The position numbers and the translations under genes are program-made. This document shows positions 53,255 through 61,638 of a stretch of DNA of 64,000 nt, piece by piece. The number at the start of each line of letters is the position of its first letter. Position 1 is the stretch's first letter. The notes under the pieces are model-generated. The model saw only the letters and a program-made list of their open reading frames with translations. It had not been told where the DNA came from and ran no database searches. The stretch covers positions 1 through 64,000 of the forward strand of contig JAJECN010000054.1 in NCBI GenBank assembly GCA_022821965.1, read 5' to 3'. The stretch comes from Candidatus Poribacteria bacterium (lineage in GTDB: Bacteria; Poribacteria; WGA-4E; WGA-3G).

Positions 53255-54409
53255 TTATTCAAAGAGCTGAAATTCTCCGTCCTTAACGATCAGTACAATC
53301 TGGTCATACAGTGCGTCTCCGTCAGGGTTAAAAGAGAAGTTGCCTAAAATAGTGGGTAAGTCCTTCGTCTGTGCGAGTGCGTCCCGAATGGCGGTCGAAT
53401 CTGCCGATTGTGCTATCTTAATTGCATTGGCAAGAACATAGAGAGTCGCGTACGACTGTGCCGCCCACGGCTCAGGTTCAATACCATATTTCGCTCGATA
53501 ATTCTCAATAAAGGCTTGGTTTCCGGGTGCGTCAGAGGTCCTGGACCATCCGATAAAACCGATTGTCCCCTCAGCACCATCGCCCGCCTTTTGGACTTCA
53601 TCCATAGTTAAATCGGGCGAAATAACGCGAATAGTATCGGGAAAACCTACCTTGGATGTTTGTGCGACAATCTGCGCTATTTCTTGTGAGAGTGCGGAGA
53701 TAAAGAGTGCGTCCGGCTCCACCGCCATTATATTTGTTAATTGCTGAGAAAAATCGGTATCGCCAGTTTTGAAGGTTTCCTGGGTTAGAATCTCAACCCC
53801 GTTTGCCTCAAGGACCGTCTTTAACACTTCGTTGCTGCTTCGGGAGTAGACATCGATGTCATCATAGATCGTCGCGACTTTTTGATAGGCGATTTTCTGC
53901 TGCGTCACTATCACGCCACTCGGAATGCTTATATTTGTGGCGAGACTGGTGCGGAAGATGAAATTTCCGATCCCGCTCAAACCTGCAGCGGAGGAGACCG
54001 AACTGAAAGCTATGACCCGATTTTTCTGTGCAATTGGAGCAGCCTCTTTAAGGTGCGTCGAGATAGCAAGCCCGACTATAGCAGGTACACCTTGATTAAC
54101 CAAGTGCTGTACGGCTTCCTTCGCTCCCTCTACGGTGCTCTGATCGTCCACGGTGATAAACATGAGATTCACACCGCCGAGTCTGTTGATCTCTTCTCGT
54201 GCCAATTCAAAACCGCGTTGCATTGGAAATCCATACGGTTCGGCGTGTTGCCCTGTCAGTGCGACGACAACACCGATGGGAATCTCTTCGCCCATCATCT
54301 GAGGCATTTCGCCATCAGATGCTATTGAGGCGACTCTATCACAACTGAAAAGTCCGACAGTCAAAGCAATGATTAGTAAAGCAAATGTGAATATTATGAT
54401 TTTCTTCAT
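53255..54409 (-). CDS. ABC transporter substrate-binding lipoprotein, branched-chain amino acid (LivJ) type
   Basis: A 384-residue type I periplasmic binding protein. The signal peptide ends in a lipobox-like LFSC (Cys23). The mature part has IPIGVVVALTGQHAEPYGFP, QRGFELAREEINRLGG and the paired lobes typical of the Peripla_BP_6 family, with VDDQSTVEGAKEAVQHLVNQ. It would bind amino acids or other small molecules, possibly aromatics or urea. No permease or ATPase genes are adjacent, so its partners are elsewhere or it acts as a receptor. AAGGAAA is about 13 nt before the ATG. Confidence 0.93.
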   Translation of the reverse strand: MKKIIIFTFALLIIALTVGLFSCDRVASIASDGEMPQMMGEEIPIGVVVALTGQHAEPYGFPMQRGFELAREEINRLGGVNLMFITVDDQSTVEGAKEAVQHLVNQGVPAIVGLAISTHLKEAAPIAQKNRVIAFSSVSSAAGLSGIGNFIFRTSLATNISIPSGVIVTQQKIAYQKVATIYDDIDVYSRSSNEVLKTVLEANGVEILTQETFKTGDTDFSQQLTNIMAVEPDALFISALSQEIAQIVAQTSKVGFPDTIRVISPDLTMDEVQKAGDGAEGTIGFIGWSRTSDAPGNQAFIENYRAKYGIEPEPWAAQSYATLYVLANAIKIAQSADSTAIRDALAQTKDLPTILGNFSFNPDGDALYDQIVLIVKDGEFQLFE

Positions 54410-54439
54410 TTTTTCTGCTAATTTCCTTTATTTATTTAT

Positions 54440-54703
54440 CCTAAACTTTGGACAATGTTAAGAATCAATAGAAACACCTGAAGCTCTCTACAAATGCCGC
54501 CCCGCTGGGGCTTAGGTCTTGGGGCATATAACGTTTCTATAAACATACCGCCCGCAAACGCTAAAATCCAATGCGAAGAAGGCTGCGCTTTTAGGACCTT
54601 TAGCCTGTTTCGCAGAGTTAGGTGTCTGTGTCAAACTCAGAGAAAAATAGGGATTCCTTGAAAACTCAACACGCACGCAACATGAATCGTCCAAACTATA
54701 GTA
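54440..54703. mobile_element. MITE-like element, family A, copy 4 (diverged)
   Basis: It starts CCTAAACTTTGGACAATGTT and ends ATCGTCCAAACTATAGT. One CGCCCCGCTGGGGC hairpin is intact and the second is replaced. At 264 bp it is longer than the others. It lies upstream of the solute-binding gene. Confidence 0.7.
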
Positions 54704-54984
54704 TTTAGGGGATTTTTGGGTCATTCACCGCTCTACCCAACCTACGGAAACACTATCATAAAGTATCACGTAAGTCCAAAAAATGTCAAGAAAATCAGTA
54801 TTTTTTCTTGACCAACAAAGATAGATGCAGTATCCTTAGTAAAAATCAATACCTACTTCACAGGTTTCTGACAAAACGACAACTATATAACCACAGCGCA
54901 CAATAAATATACGACAAAATCACAGGTTGGTCCTTCTTATCGGGACCTATTTACATTTATGATGGAACTCATAGCGAGTACGCG

Positions 54985-55356
54985 CTAAGAATGGTTGAAA
55001 GTCGTGCGAAAGTTAATCATAGAATATGCGAGATACCGAAATCCTAAACGCGTTTCTCTAAGTTTATCGTAGCTAATGGCAAGTCTTCGATAAGTATCTT
55101 GCCATCCGAAAGTTCGTTCTACTTTATATCGGTCTTTATAGATATCTTTGCGAAACCATCGGAACATACGTGCGATTACAATAGATTCTTTGGCATTGCG
55201 GCGGTTGGGATAGATCACAGGTATCAGCCCATGTTCTTTGATAATCTTATGATTTGCCTTCGAGTCAAACCCGGAATCGAGTGTGAGAGCGGATGCGCTG
55301 AGATCGATTCCAATACGATGGCTAAAGGCAATAAGATCGGTAAATGCTTCGGGCAA
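54985..55356 (-). CDS. IS5-type transposase, second frame (orfB)
   Basis: The catalytic C-terminal part. LDSGFDSKANHKIIKEHG holds the second Asp of the DDE triad, and YKDRYKVERTFGWQ matches the Y-(2)-R-(3)-E signature with the catalytic Glu. The ATG at 55356 is internal; the frame continues upstream without stop to the first ORF (G-E-G-T-G-Y-S...), so the working protein is probably a fusion made by -1 frameshifting at AAAAAAGGGG near 55490. The fused length would be about 290 residues, close to that of IS427-like transposases. Confidence 0.85.
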   Translation of the reverse strand: MPEAFTDLIAFSHRIGIDLSASALTLDSGFDSKANHKIIKEHGLIPVIYPNRRNAKESIVIARMFRWFRKDIYKDRYKVERTFGWQDTYRRLAISYDKLRETRLGFRYLAYSMINFRTTFNHS

Positions 55357-55430
55357 AATCGTTGTGTCATGTTGGTTGACGGGTTTCGTCGTTATCGGAG
55401 CAATGATGAAGCCATGATTATCGGTGATGG

Positions 55431-55868
55431 TCAGTTCTTTTTCACCTTTCTGGTGTTTATGTCCTGAATACCCGGTGCCCTCACCCCTTTTTTCACGATG
55501 GTATTTGACCCATCTCCATGAAGGCGAGAGGTATCAAGTTGCTCGGTATCAAGCAGATGTATCACCGATGCTTCAAAGAGTTTCTCATAAGAGCCATCTT
55601 TTGACCACCGGTTATGCCATTTATAGACATTAGACCAATGCAGTTCATTCCGCCGTGTGCGGAGTTGATCCCATTGAATACCCGTATGTAAAACATAAAG
55701 AATATAGTTGAATATCTTATAGAAGGAGAGTTTCGGCTTCGGACCTTTGATGCGCTTCTTTAGATGAGGCAAGATATAACGATTAAAATCCTTACGGGAA
55801 ACCTGCTTGGGAATACCGGTGTATCTCGGTTGCTTTTGAGATTCGGATGCCATAAGAACACCTTTCAT
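55431..55868 (-). CDS. IS5-type transposase, first frame (orfA)
   Basis: The N-terminal half. It contains the DNA-binding DUF4096-like segment (LPHLKKRIKGPKPKLSFYK and YVLHTGIQWDQLRTRRNEL) and the first catalytic Asp in RLHGDGSNTIVKKG. After the A6G4 run the frame leaves the transposase and stops at KVKKN. The ATG at 55853 has AAAGGTG 6 nt upstream and is the more likely start. Frameshifting between two ORFs is established in the IS427 group of the IS5 family; a simple mutation cannot be excluded. Confidence 0.83.
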   Translation of the reverse strand: MKGVLMASESQKQPRYTGIPKQVSRKDFNRYILPHLKKRIKGPKPKLSFYKIFNYILYVLHTGIQWDQLRTRRNELHWSNVYKWHNRWSKDGSYEKLFEASVIHLLDTEQLDTSRLHGDGSNTIVKKGVRAPGIQDINTRKVKKN

Positions 55869-55960
55869 AAAGTGAATGTATATCTAAAGAAAGGGACATA
55901 AACTATCGCCTTTTATTTCTCTATTTTACCATATCCTTATGTTTTACTCAATATGAGTTC

Positions 55961-56290
55961 CTTGATAAAAATGCTTGACCCTTAGGTCTGCTTTTGTAAA
56001 TTAAGCAAAATCTTTCGATCCTGCGGCGGTTTGTTGGATTAGTATATTCCAACGCAAATTCTCTTTGAAAAAAGATTCAGATTACTTATTTGCAAGTGAG
56101 ACTTGTAACCTCACTACCGGAAGTGCGCTTAATCCTAAAATCAACTATAACAACGTTAATTTCGGAATAGAAGATTACACGAAGTTGTGAATCATTAAGA
56201 CTCTCAAACTATTTATGAGACGCACTGTACATAAAAATGGCGCGGTTGGAAACCGCGCCTACAAGTTTAGAATTCGGAGCAGTCAGGAAA
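55961..56290. other. Intergenic region between the IS and the SDR gene
   Basis: No gene is seen. Near 56238-56262 a short hairpin GGCGCGGTTGGAAACCGCGCC, followed by TACAAG, resembles the family-B palindrome. AT-rich sequence fills the rest. Confidence 0.5.
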
Positions 56291-57055
56291 TTACCAAGCG
56301 ACCCAGCCGCCATCGACTGCGATTGTCTGTCCAGTTACCCAGTTTGCTGCATCTGACGCTAAGAATAGGACCGCACCGACAACTTCGTCTACCTCACCGA
56401 CGCGTCCCATTGGGATACGACGGACAACGTCTTCGTAAAATTCTTTACGCTGCAAGAGTACATCTGCGAGGGGTGTCCGAGTAAACGCTGGTGCAACAGC
56501 GTTGACTGTAACGTTATGGGGTGCCCATTCAACGGCGAGTCCTTTGGTTAAAAGCACAACGCCGCCTTTGCTCCCCGAATAGGCAGTACGCAACGGGCCA
56601 CCTACCAATCCCATCGTCGAGGAGATATTGATAATCTTCCCGCTCTCACGTTCTATCATCGGTTTGACGAGCGTCTGTGTCAGAAAGAACAGTCCTTTGA
56701 GATTGAGATCATAGATAGCGTCCCAATCTTCTTCGGTTAACTCAAGTGCGGGTTTTGGGCGGTTGGTACCAGCGTTATTGACGAGGACATCCACTTGACC
56801 CCAGACATCAATCGCTTCTTGTGCGCCTTTAGCGACCTGTGCAATATCGCTAACATCGAATACAACTGATTCCGCTTCGCCACCGTTGGAGCGGATCTCA
56901 CTCGCGACCTCCTCAAGGTCAGACGGTGTACGGCTATTCAAAATAACCTTTGCTCCCATCTGCGCGGCGGCGAGTGCGATACCCCTGCCGATGCCTTTGC
57001 CCGAACCAGTGATTAACATCACTTTATCTTTTAACTCAAATCCTGGAAACGCCAT
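56291..57055 (-). CDS. Short-chain dehydrogenase/reductase
   Basis: A 254-residue NAD(P)-dependent classical SDR. The cofactor motif is TGSGKGIG, the NNAG motif is present (LVNNAGTNRP), and the catalytic Ser-Tyr-Lys are in INISSTMGLVGGPLRTAYSG followed by SKGG. The C-terminus TGQTIAVDGGWVAW is typical. The opening FPGFELKDKVMLITG is like gluconate 5-dehydrogenase and other sugar-acid SDRs, so a sugar-acid substrate is possible. GGAGG lies 8 nt before the ATG, overlapping the folD stop, and the genes are 3 nt apart. Confidence 0.93.
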   Translation of the reverse strand: MAFPGFELKDKVMLITGSGKGIGRGIALAAAQMGAKVILNSRTPSDLEEVASEIRSNGGEAESVVFDVSDIAQVAKGAQEAIDVWGQVDVLVNNAGTNRPKPALELTEEDWDAIYDLNLKGLFFLTQTLVKPMIERESGKIINISSTMGLVGGPLRTAYSGSKGGVVLLTKGLAVEWAPHNVTVNAVAPAFTRTPLADVLLQRKEFYEDVVRRIPMGRVGEVDEVVGAVLFLASDAANWVTGQTIAVDGGWVAW

Positions 57056-57058
57056 ATC

Positions 57059-57892
57059 TTAGCCTCCAATTGCTAATTTTAAAGTATTTTCTAATAACAT
57101 TGCGCGCGTCATGGGACCGACACCACCCGGTACCGGTGTGATAAATCCAGCCACCCCTTTAACTTCCTCAAATTTGACATCCCCGACCGCACGTCCGTCA
57201 ATATGGTTAATGCCAACATCGATGACGACGGCACCGGGTTTTACCATATCTGCACTGACGAATTCTGATCTACCGACAGCAGCGATGAGAATATCCGCTT
57301 GTTGTGTTTGCGCTGGCAAATCGGCTGTTCGGGAATGGCAGTAGGTGACGGTGGCATGCCGATTTAGCAACATCAACCCGACAGGCTTACCAACGAGTGG
57401 ACTTCTACCGATACAGACTGCATGTTTGCCTTCGATCTTCTCGCCTGTTAATTCAATCAAACGGATAATTCCAGTTGGTGTACAAGGTGTCACACGCTCG
57501 CGATTGATGAGCAGATTCCCTAAATTGACAGGGTTTAACCCATCCGCATCTTTATGCGGGGCGATCGTGTCAATAACCGCCTCTTTATCTATGTCCTCCG
57601 GTAGTGGCATTTGTACAAGGATTCCATGAATGTCCGTTCGTTTGTTGAGAGTTTCAACGTGTTCAATGAGACGCTTTTGGCTAATATTTGCTGGTAGGCG
57701 ATGGACTTCAGAGTGGAAATGTACTTTCTCACAATCACGTTGTTTATGTTTGATATAGAGCGTTGATGCGGGGTCATCGCCGACTTGGACAACAGCAAGT
57801 CCGGGGGTGAACGTCAGTTTTTTTATCTTTTTCCGAATTTGGGTCCGGGTGCGCTGCGCAAGACGACTACCATTAAGGAGTTCGGCTGACAA
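57059..57892 (-). CDS. folD: Methylenetetrahydrofolate dehydrogenase/cyclohydrolase FolD
   Basis: A bifunctional enzyme of one-carbon metabolism, interconverting 5,10-methylene-, methenyl- and 10-formyl-tetrahydrofolate. The 277-residue protein has Tyr46 and the catalytic Lys50 (YIKHK), VGDDPAS, GILVQMPLP, KDADGLNPVNLG, the NADP site CIGRSPLVGKPVG and PVPGGVGPMT. The start is a TTG at 57892 preceded by GGAGGAAAAGGG, and the N-terminus matches the family there. The SDR gene follows after 3 nt. The pair is probably one transcript starting near 57950. Confidence 0.96.
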   Translation of the reverse strand: MSAELLNGSRLAQRTRTQIRKKIKKLTFTPGLAVVQVGDDPASTLYIKHKQRDCEKVHFHSEVHRLPANISQKRLIEHVETLNKRTDIHGILVQMPLPEDIDKEAVIDTIAPHKDADGLNPVNLGNLLINRERVTPCTPTGIIRLIELTGEKIEGKHAVCIGRSPLVGKPVGLMLLNRHATVTYCHSRTADLPAQTQQADILIAAVGRSEFVSADMVKPGAVVIDVGINHIDGRAVGDVKFEEVKGVAGFITPVPGGVGPMTRAMLLENTLKLAIGG

Positions 57893-58031
57893 ATCCCTTT
57901 TCCTCCAGTTTACGTTTGCCTATTTTTCGATTTTACTATAACATGCTACGCAATAATTAGTATACCATATATTTCTGTTTTCGCATATCGTTTTTTCGGA
58001 CAAATGCCTCCGAATTTTCAAAACCAAATTG

Positions 58032-58060
58032 TTGACGTTTTCTGGTGAATGTTGTATTAT
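58032..58060 (+). promoter_or_regulatory. Sigma-70 promoter for the FIST gene
   Basis: TTGACG (58032-58037), 17 bp, TATTAT (58055-58060). It ends 26 nt before the ATG at 58087. Confidence 0.75.
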
Positions 58061-58086
58061 GTTCAACAAAAAGGCGGGTGAAAAAA

Positions 58087-59259
58087 ATGATTCATGTAGG
58101 CGTGGGACATTCACATAGCCTTTCGACTGTGGAAGCAGCGGAACGCGCAACACTCATGGCAATGGGGAACGCCGGAATTGCTAAAGCCGACCTTGCCATT
58201 GTGTTTGCTACCATTAACTATCAGACAGAATATGAAGAATTATACCAAGCGGTTCATGCCGCCTCCGGTTGTGATGAGCTCATCGGGTGTAGCGGAATGA
58301 CTGTCCTAACTTCAGCCGGGGAGTTTGAAGAGGAACCTGCACTCGCTGTAATGGTGCTCCGTAGTGAGCAACTTTCTGCTGTGTCGTTTAGTGCACAAGG
58401 GACAGCGTCCGAGATCGGGGAACAGATACAGGAACATGTTCAATCGGGACTTAAAGATGACTCGCTCCTGCTAATTTTTCCAGATGTTCGTGCTGTGAAT
58501 CCAGCGGAGCTTGTGGAGTATATCGGTAGTGATGGTACGACTTTGCCTATTGTAGGGGCTGCTGTTTCCGGTGATGCGACTGGCGCGCAAATGTACCATT
58601 GGAAAGGTGATCAGGCGACAGCGGGCGGTGTTACAGGTGCTCTCTTGACTGGAGATTTCAGGGCAGAGATCGGTGTTGCGCAAGGATGTCAACCTATCGG
58701 TGAACCGCGTGAGGTCACAAAGGCAGACGGACGCGTTATTTTTGAGTTGGCGGATGAACCCGCATTAGAAAATTTTAAAGGAACACTACAGGTGCTAACA
58801 CAGGACGATATTCGGCGGTCGGGTGGCACAGTTTTCGTCGGAATCGCGATGGATCCTGAGAACAAAAATCCGACCCGAGGTGATTTTCTGATTCGCAACC
58901 TTGTGGGTATTAATGAGGAGCACGCCGCCCTCGCCATATCCGAGGAAGTGACAGAGGGACAACTGGTGCAATTCCATCTGCGTAATCCGCTCGCCGCAGC
59001 AGAAGAAATTCAAGCAATTATAGCGCAGTTGGCTGAGAAAACGCGTTCGCAGTCCCCTGCGTTCGGGCTTTATTTTAACTGCTTAGGGCGTGGCAAAGGA
59101 TTGTATGGCGCGGCAAATCACGACATTGGTATTATCCAAGAGAAGTTTCCGGGACTACCTGTGATCGGATTCTTCGGCAATTCAGAGTTTGCCCCTATTG
59201 GTGGACGCAACTTCGCACACGCCTATACAGGTGTATTTGTGCTTTGCACCGCAAACTAA
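58087..59259 (+). CDS. FIST domain signal transduction protein
   Basis: A 390-residue protein with a FIST_N domain (ALAVMVLRSEQLSAVSFSAQ; GCSGMTVLTSAG) and a FIST_C domain (SPAFGLYFNCLGRGKGLYGA; LPVIGFFGNSEFAP). FIST domains are thought to sense small ligands, probably amino acids, and are often linked to signal transduction. This one has no fused output domain. AAGGCGGGTG precedes the ATG at 58087, so the upstream ATG at 58045, which lies in the promoter, is not used. The SMP-30 gene follows after 16 nt. Confidence 0.92.
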   Translation: MIHVGVGHSHSLSTVEAAERATLMAMGNAGIAKADLAIVFATINYQTEYEELYQAVHAASGCDELIGCSGMTVLTSAGEFEEEPALAVMVLRSEQLSAVSFSAQGTASEIGEQIQEHVQSGLKDDSLLLIFPDVRAVNPAELVEYIGSDGTTLPIVGAAVSGDATGAQMYHWKGDQATAGGVTGALLTGDFRAEIGVAQGCQPIGEPREVTKADGRVIFELADEPALENFKGTLQVLTQDDIRRSGGTVFVGIAMDPENKNPTRGDFLIRNLVGINEEHAALAISEEVTEGQLVQFHLRNPLAAAEEIQAIIAQLAEKTRSQSPAFGLYFNCLGRGKGLYGAANHDIGIIQEKFPGLPVIGFFGNSEFAPIGGRNFAHAYTGVFVLCTAN

Positions 59260-59275
59260 ATTTGAGGGACCAAAA

Positions 59276-60112
59276 ATGAACGAAGAATTTTTTGTGAGTC
59301 AAGAATTTACACCCGTCAACGGGTTTACGTCCGGAGTTGAAGGACCTGCCTGCGATGCAGCAGGTAATCTCTATGCTGTTAACTACGAGAGACAGCACAC
59401 GATTGGCAAAGTCACGCCTGATGGCACCGCAAGCGTTTTTGTTGAATTGCCAACGGGTAGCATCGGCAACGGTATCCGTTTCGACAGTGAAAGTTTTATG
59501 TACATTGCCGACTACACGAACCACAATGTCCTCAAGGTGGATATGGACACGAGAAACATCAGCGTCCATGCACACGAACCGACAATGAACCAACCGAATG
59601 ATCTTGCTATCGGCGCGAACGATATTCTCTATGCGAGCGATCCGAATTGGGCTGAGACAACCGGTCAAATTTGGCGGGTGGATAGGGATGGAAAAGTTAC
59701 ACTACTTGAAGCGGACATGGGCACGACGAACGGCATTGAAGTAAGTCCCGATGAAAAAGTGCTTTATGTCAACGAATCGGCACAACGTAACGTCTGGGCT
59801 TATGACCTCTCGTCCGAAGGGGCAATCAGCAACAAACGTCTCCTGATCCAGTTCCCTGATTTCAATATGGACGGGATGCGGTGTGATATTGAAGGCAATC
59901 TCTATATTACTCGACACGGTAAAGGTACGGTGGCGAAACTCTCCCCTGCCGGTGAAGTGTTATTGGAAGTGCAGTTAACGGGTAAGCTCTGCACGAATAT
60001 CGCTTTCGGTGGTCCGGATGGGTGCACCTGCTACGTCACGATGGCAGACCGTGGGAATGTAGAGGTGTTTCGCGCGGACCTCCCCGGTAGAAGTTGGCAG
60101 CTGTTCCAATAG
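59276..60112 (+). CDS. SMP-30/gluconolactonase-like beta-propeller protein
   Basis: A 278-residue six-bladed propeller of the SMP-30/gluconolactonase/LRE family. VEGPACDAAGNLYAVNYERQ, NGIRFDSESFMYIADYTNHN, NDLAIGANDILYASDP and TNGIEVSPDEKVLYVNES are the repeated blades. Glu in VEGPA, Asn in QPNDLA and Asp in SPDEK-like positions fit metal binding. Members hydrolyse sugar lactones. No signal peptide is seen. GAGGGA lies 7 nt before the ATG at 59276, so the overlap with the FIST gene suggested by an earlier ATG is not needed. It is in one operon with the FIST gene. Confidence 0.92.
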   Translation: MNEEFFVSQEFTPVNGFTSGVEGPACDAAGNLYAVNYERQHTIGKVTPDGTASVFVELPTGSIGNGIRFDSESFMYIADYTNHNVLKVDMDTRNISVHAHEPTMNQPNDLAIGANDILYASDPNWAETTGQIWRVDRDGKVTLLEADMGTTNGIEVSPDEKVLYVNESAQRNVWAYDLSSEGAISNKRLLIQFPDFNMDGMRCDIEGNLYITRHGKGTVAKLSPAGEVLLEVQLTGKLCTNIAFGGPDGCTCYVTMADRGNVEVFRADLPGRSWQLFQ

Positions 60113-60137
60113 ATACATTTTTTCTAATAGCGAAGTC

Positions 60138-60166
60138 TTGACAACTCGCCTGATTTGTGGTAATAT
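60138..60166 (+). promoter_or_regulatory. Sigma-70 promoter for the LamG gene
   Basis: TTGACA (60138-60143), 17 bp, TAATAT (60161-60166), followed by the start signals GGAGG and GTG at 60203. Confidence 0.8.
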
Positions 60167-60202
60167 TGTACATATTAATTACTATCTCTATGGAGGTAAC
60201 TT

Positions 60203-60985
60203 GTGAAACAACTATTTCTTATCTTAATCCTTGTTGTGGTCTGTACGACTTATGCCACTGCTGATTTGCTTGAAGGACTTGTTCTGTACATGCCACTTGA
60301 CGAGGGAAACGGTAAAAAAACCGAGGATTTCTCAGAAAACGGCTTTGAAGGTGAACTCAGTGGCGGCGCGAAGTGGGTTGATGGTAAATTTGGGAAAGCA
60401 CTCGAATTTAGCGCGTCCAGCGATTTTGTTGCAATTGAAGATGACGAATCTTTTCACATTGAAGATGAAATCACACAGGCCGCGTGGATTAATCTCAACC
60501 GACTGCCTAGTGCACACGCTATTGTTTTCGGCACCCGTATGGGCGGTGGTGGAAGACACATCGGATTCGGCTACGGGATGAACCCCGGAAACGGTATCAA
60601 GGTCTGGACAAACGGTGCTGGTGGTGGGTTCTTAGACATTAATGATAATAAAACAGGCTTGGATACCGGTAAATGGTATTACCTTTCCTATACCCACACA
60701 TCGGACAACAAAGGCAAGGTAAAAATTTACGTGGATGGCAAGGTAACCCATGAGCAGGATTCTAATAATCCGGTAGCACCTGCAGGGGCTACGAGCCGAA
60801 TCCAGATCGGCACATGGTCGGGTGAGGCATGGCCTGGTATGGTTGATGAGGTTCGTCTCTGGAACCGTGCGCTTTCTGATGATGAAATGGAACAGAGCAT
60901 GGAGATGGGGGCTGATGAGTTCTTGGCTGTCAATCCGAAAGACAAACTCGCGACATCTTGGGGCAAAATTAAGAAACTTCGCTAA
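60203..60985 (+). CDS. Secreted LamG domain protein with TSWG-type tail
   Basis: A 260-residue protein starting with GTG, 6 nt after GGAGG. The signal peptide ends near residue 20 (TTYATA). One LamG domain follows (GLVLYMPLDEGNGKKTEDFS; AWPGMVDEVRLWNRALSDDE), likely carbohydrate-binding. The tail LAVNPKDKLATSWGKIKKLR matches that of the LamG protein at 11476 and of the jelly-roll proteins at 50871 and 52401. It has its own promoter and stands apart from the other secreted genes. Confidence 0.9.
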   Translation: MKQLFLILILVVVCTTYATADLLEGLVLYMPLDEGNGKKTEDFSENGFEGELSGGAKWVDGKFGKALEFSASSDFVAIEDDESFHIEDEITQAAWINLNRLPSAHAIVFGTRMGGGGRHIGFGYGMNPGNGIKVWTNGAGGGFLDINDNKTGLDTGKWYYLSYTHTSDNKGKVKIYVDGKVTHEQDSNNPVAPAGATSRIQIGTWSGEAWPGMVDEVRLWNRALSDDEMEQSMEMGADEFLAVNPKDKLATSWGKIKKLR

Positions 60986-61047
60986 CAGGAATGAGGCGGC
61001 AATTTTTGTCGCCTCTCTCTATTGCAAGCTATCGGAATATTGACCCT

Positions 61048-61599
61048 ATGGAACAATACGGTTCTGTTTTAAAGCGACTCGAAAAAACCGCGAAACAGTA
61101 TACCAATATCGCGCCCGAGAACGGGCAATTTCTCTCTATTCTTATCCAATCTATTCAGGCGCGAAACGTCCTTGAAGTTGGGACAAGTAACGGATACTCG
61201 ACAATCTGGCTTGCCGCTGCGCTGAAGGAGACCGGTGGCAGACTCATCACACTTGAGTTTGATCCGAAGCGAGCGGAAGAGGCACAAACACATCTTCAGG
61301 AAGTCGGCCTGGACAGCATTGTTGATGTCCGCGTCGGAAACGCAATTGACGAAATCCCGAAGTGCAACACAACCTTCGATCTCGTGTTCCTTGACGCAGA
61401 GAAAAGCGAGTATCAACGCTATCTTGAATTAGCATTGCCAAATATCCGTCCCGGTGGTCTCATCGTCGCCGATGACACTGTAACAATGCGCGACGAAATG
61501 CCTGACTATGTTGCGTTTGTCTTTAATACACCTATCCTACATTCTGTTGATATCCCTTTAGATGACGGTGTCATTTTGAGTTATAAAACCGGAGATTAA
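61048..61599 (+). CDS. O-methyltransferase (COMT/CCoAOMT-like)
   Basis: An S-adenosylmethionine-dependent methyltransferase of about 183 residues. Motif I is VLEVGTSNGYSTIWLAAAL. LITLEFDPKRAEEAQ gives the acid that binds ribose, and FDLVFLDAEKSEYQRYLELA and GGLIVADDTVTM give the metal and catalytic Asp region of the Methyltransf_3/24 group. The acceptor is unknown. The frame is open from 60991, but the start at 61048 (MEQYGSVLKRLEK) fits the family; its ribosome-binding site is weak (CGGAA). The aminotransferase gene follows after 39 nt. Confidence 0.9.
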   Translation: MEQYGSVLKRLEKTAKQYTNIAPENGQFLSILIQSIQARNVLEVGTSNGYSTIWLAAALKETGGRLITLEFDPKRAEEAQTHLQEVGLDSIVDVRVGNAIDEIPKCNTTFDLVFLDAEKSEYQRYLELALPNIRPGGLIVADDTVTMRDEMPDYVAFVFNTPILHSVDIPLDDGVILSYKTGD

Positions 61600-61638
61600 G
61601 ATATAGTCATACATTAAGATACCAAGAGGGCATTCAAA

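Larger units (their letters stand above)
54965..55960 (-). mobile_element. IS5-type insertion sequence, complete
   Basis: Imperfect ~16-bp terminal inverted repeats GAACTCATAGCGAGTA (54965) and its partner TACTCAATATGAGTTC (ending 55960) enclose a two-frame transposase. The end of the copy at 1-114 confirms the right boundary near GAGTTC. No obvious target duplication is seen. Total length is about 996 bp. Confidence 0.82.

Noticed and set aside
56107-56140. TGTAACC followed after 16 nt by a CTTAA-containing stretch, resembling the ECF promoter
   Set aside because: The -10 part does not match ATTCTTAA and no gene lies downstream on that strand.
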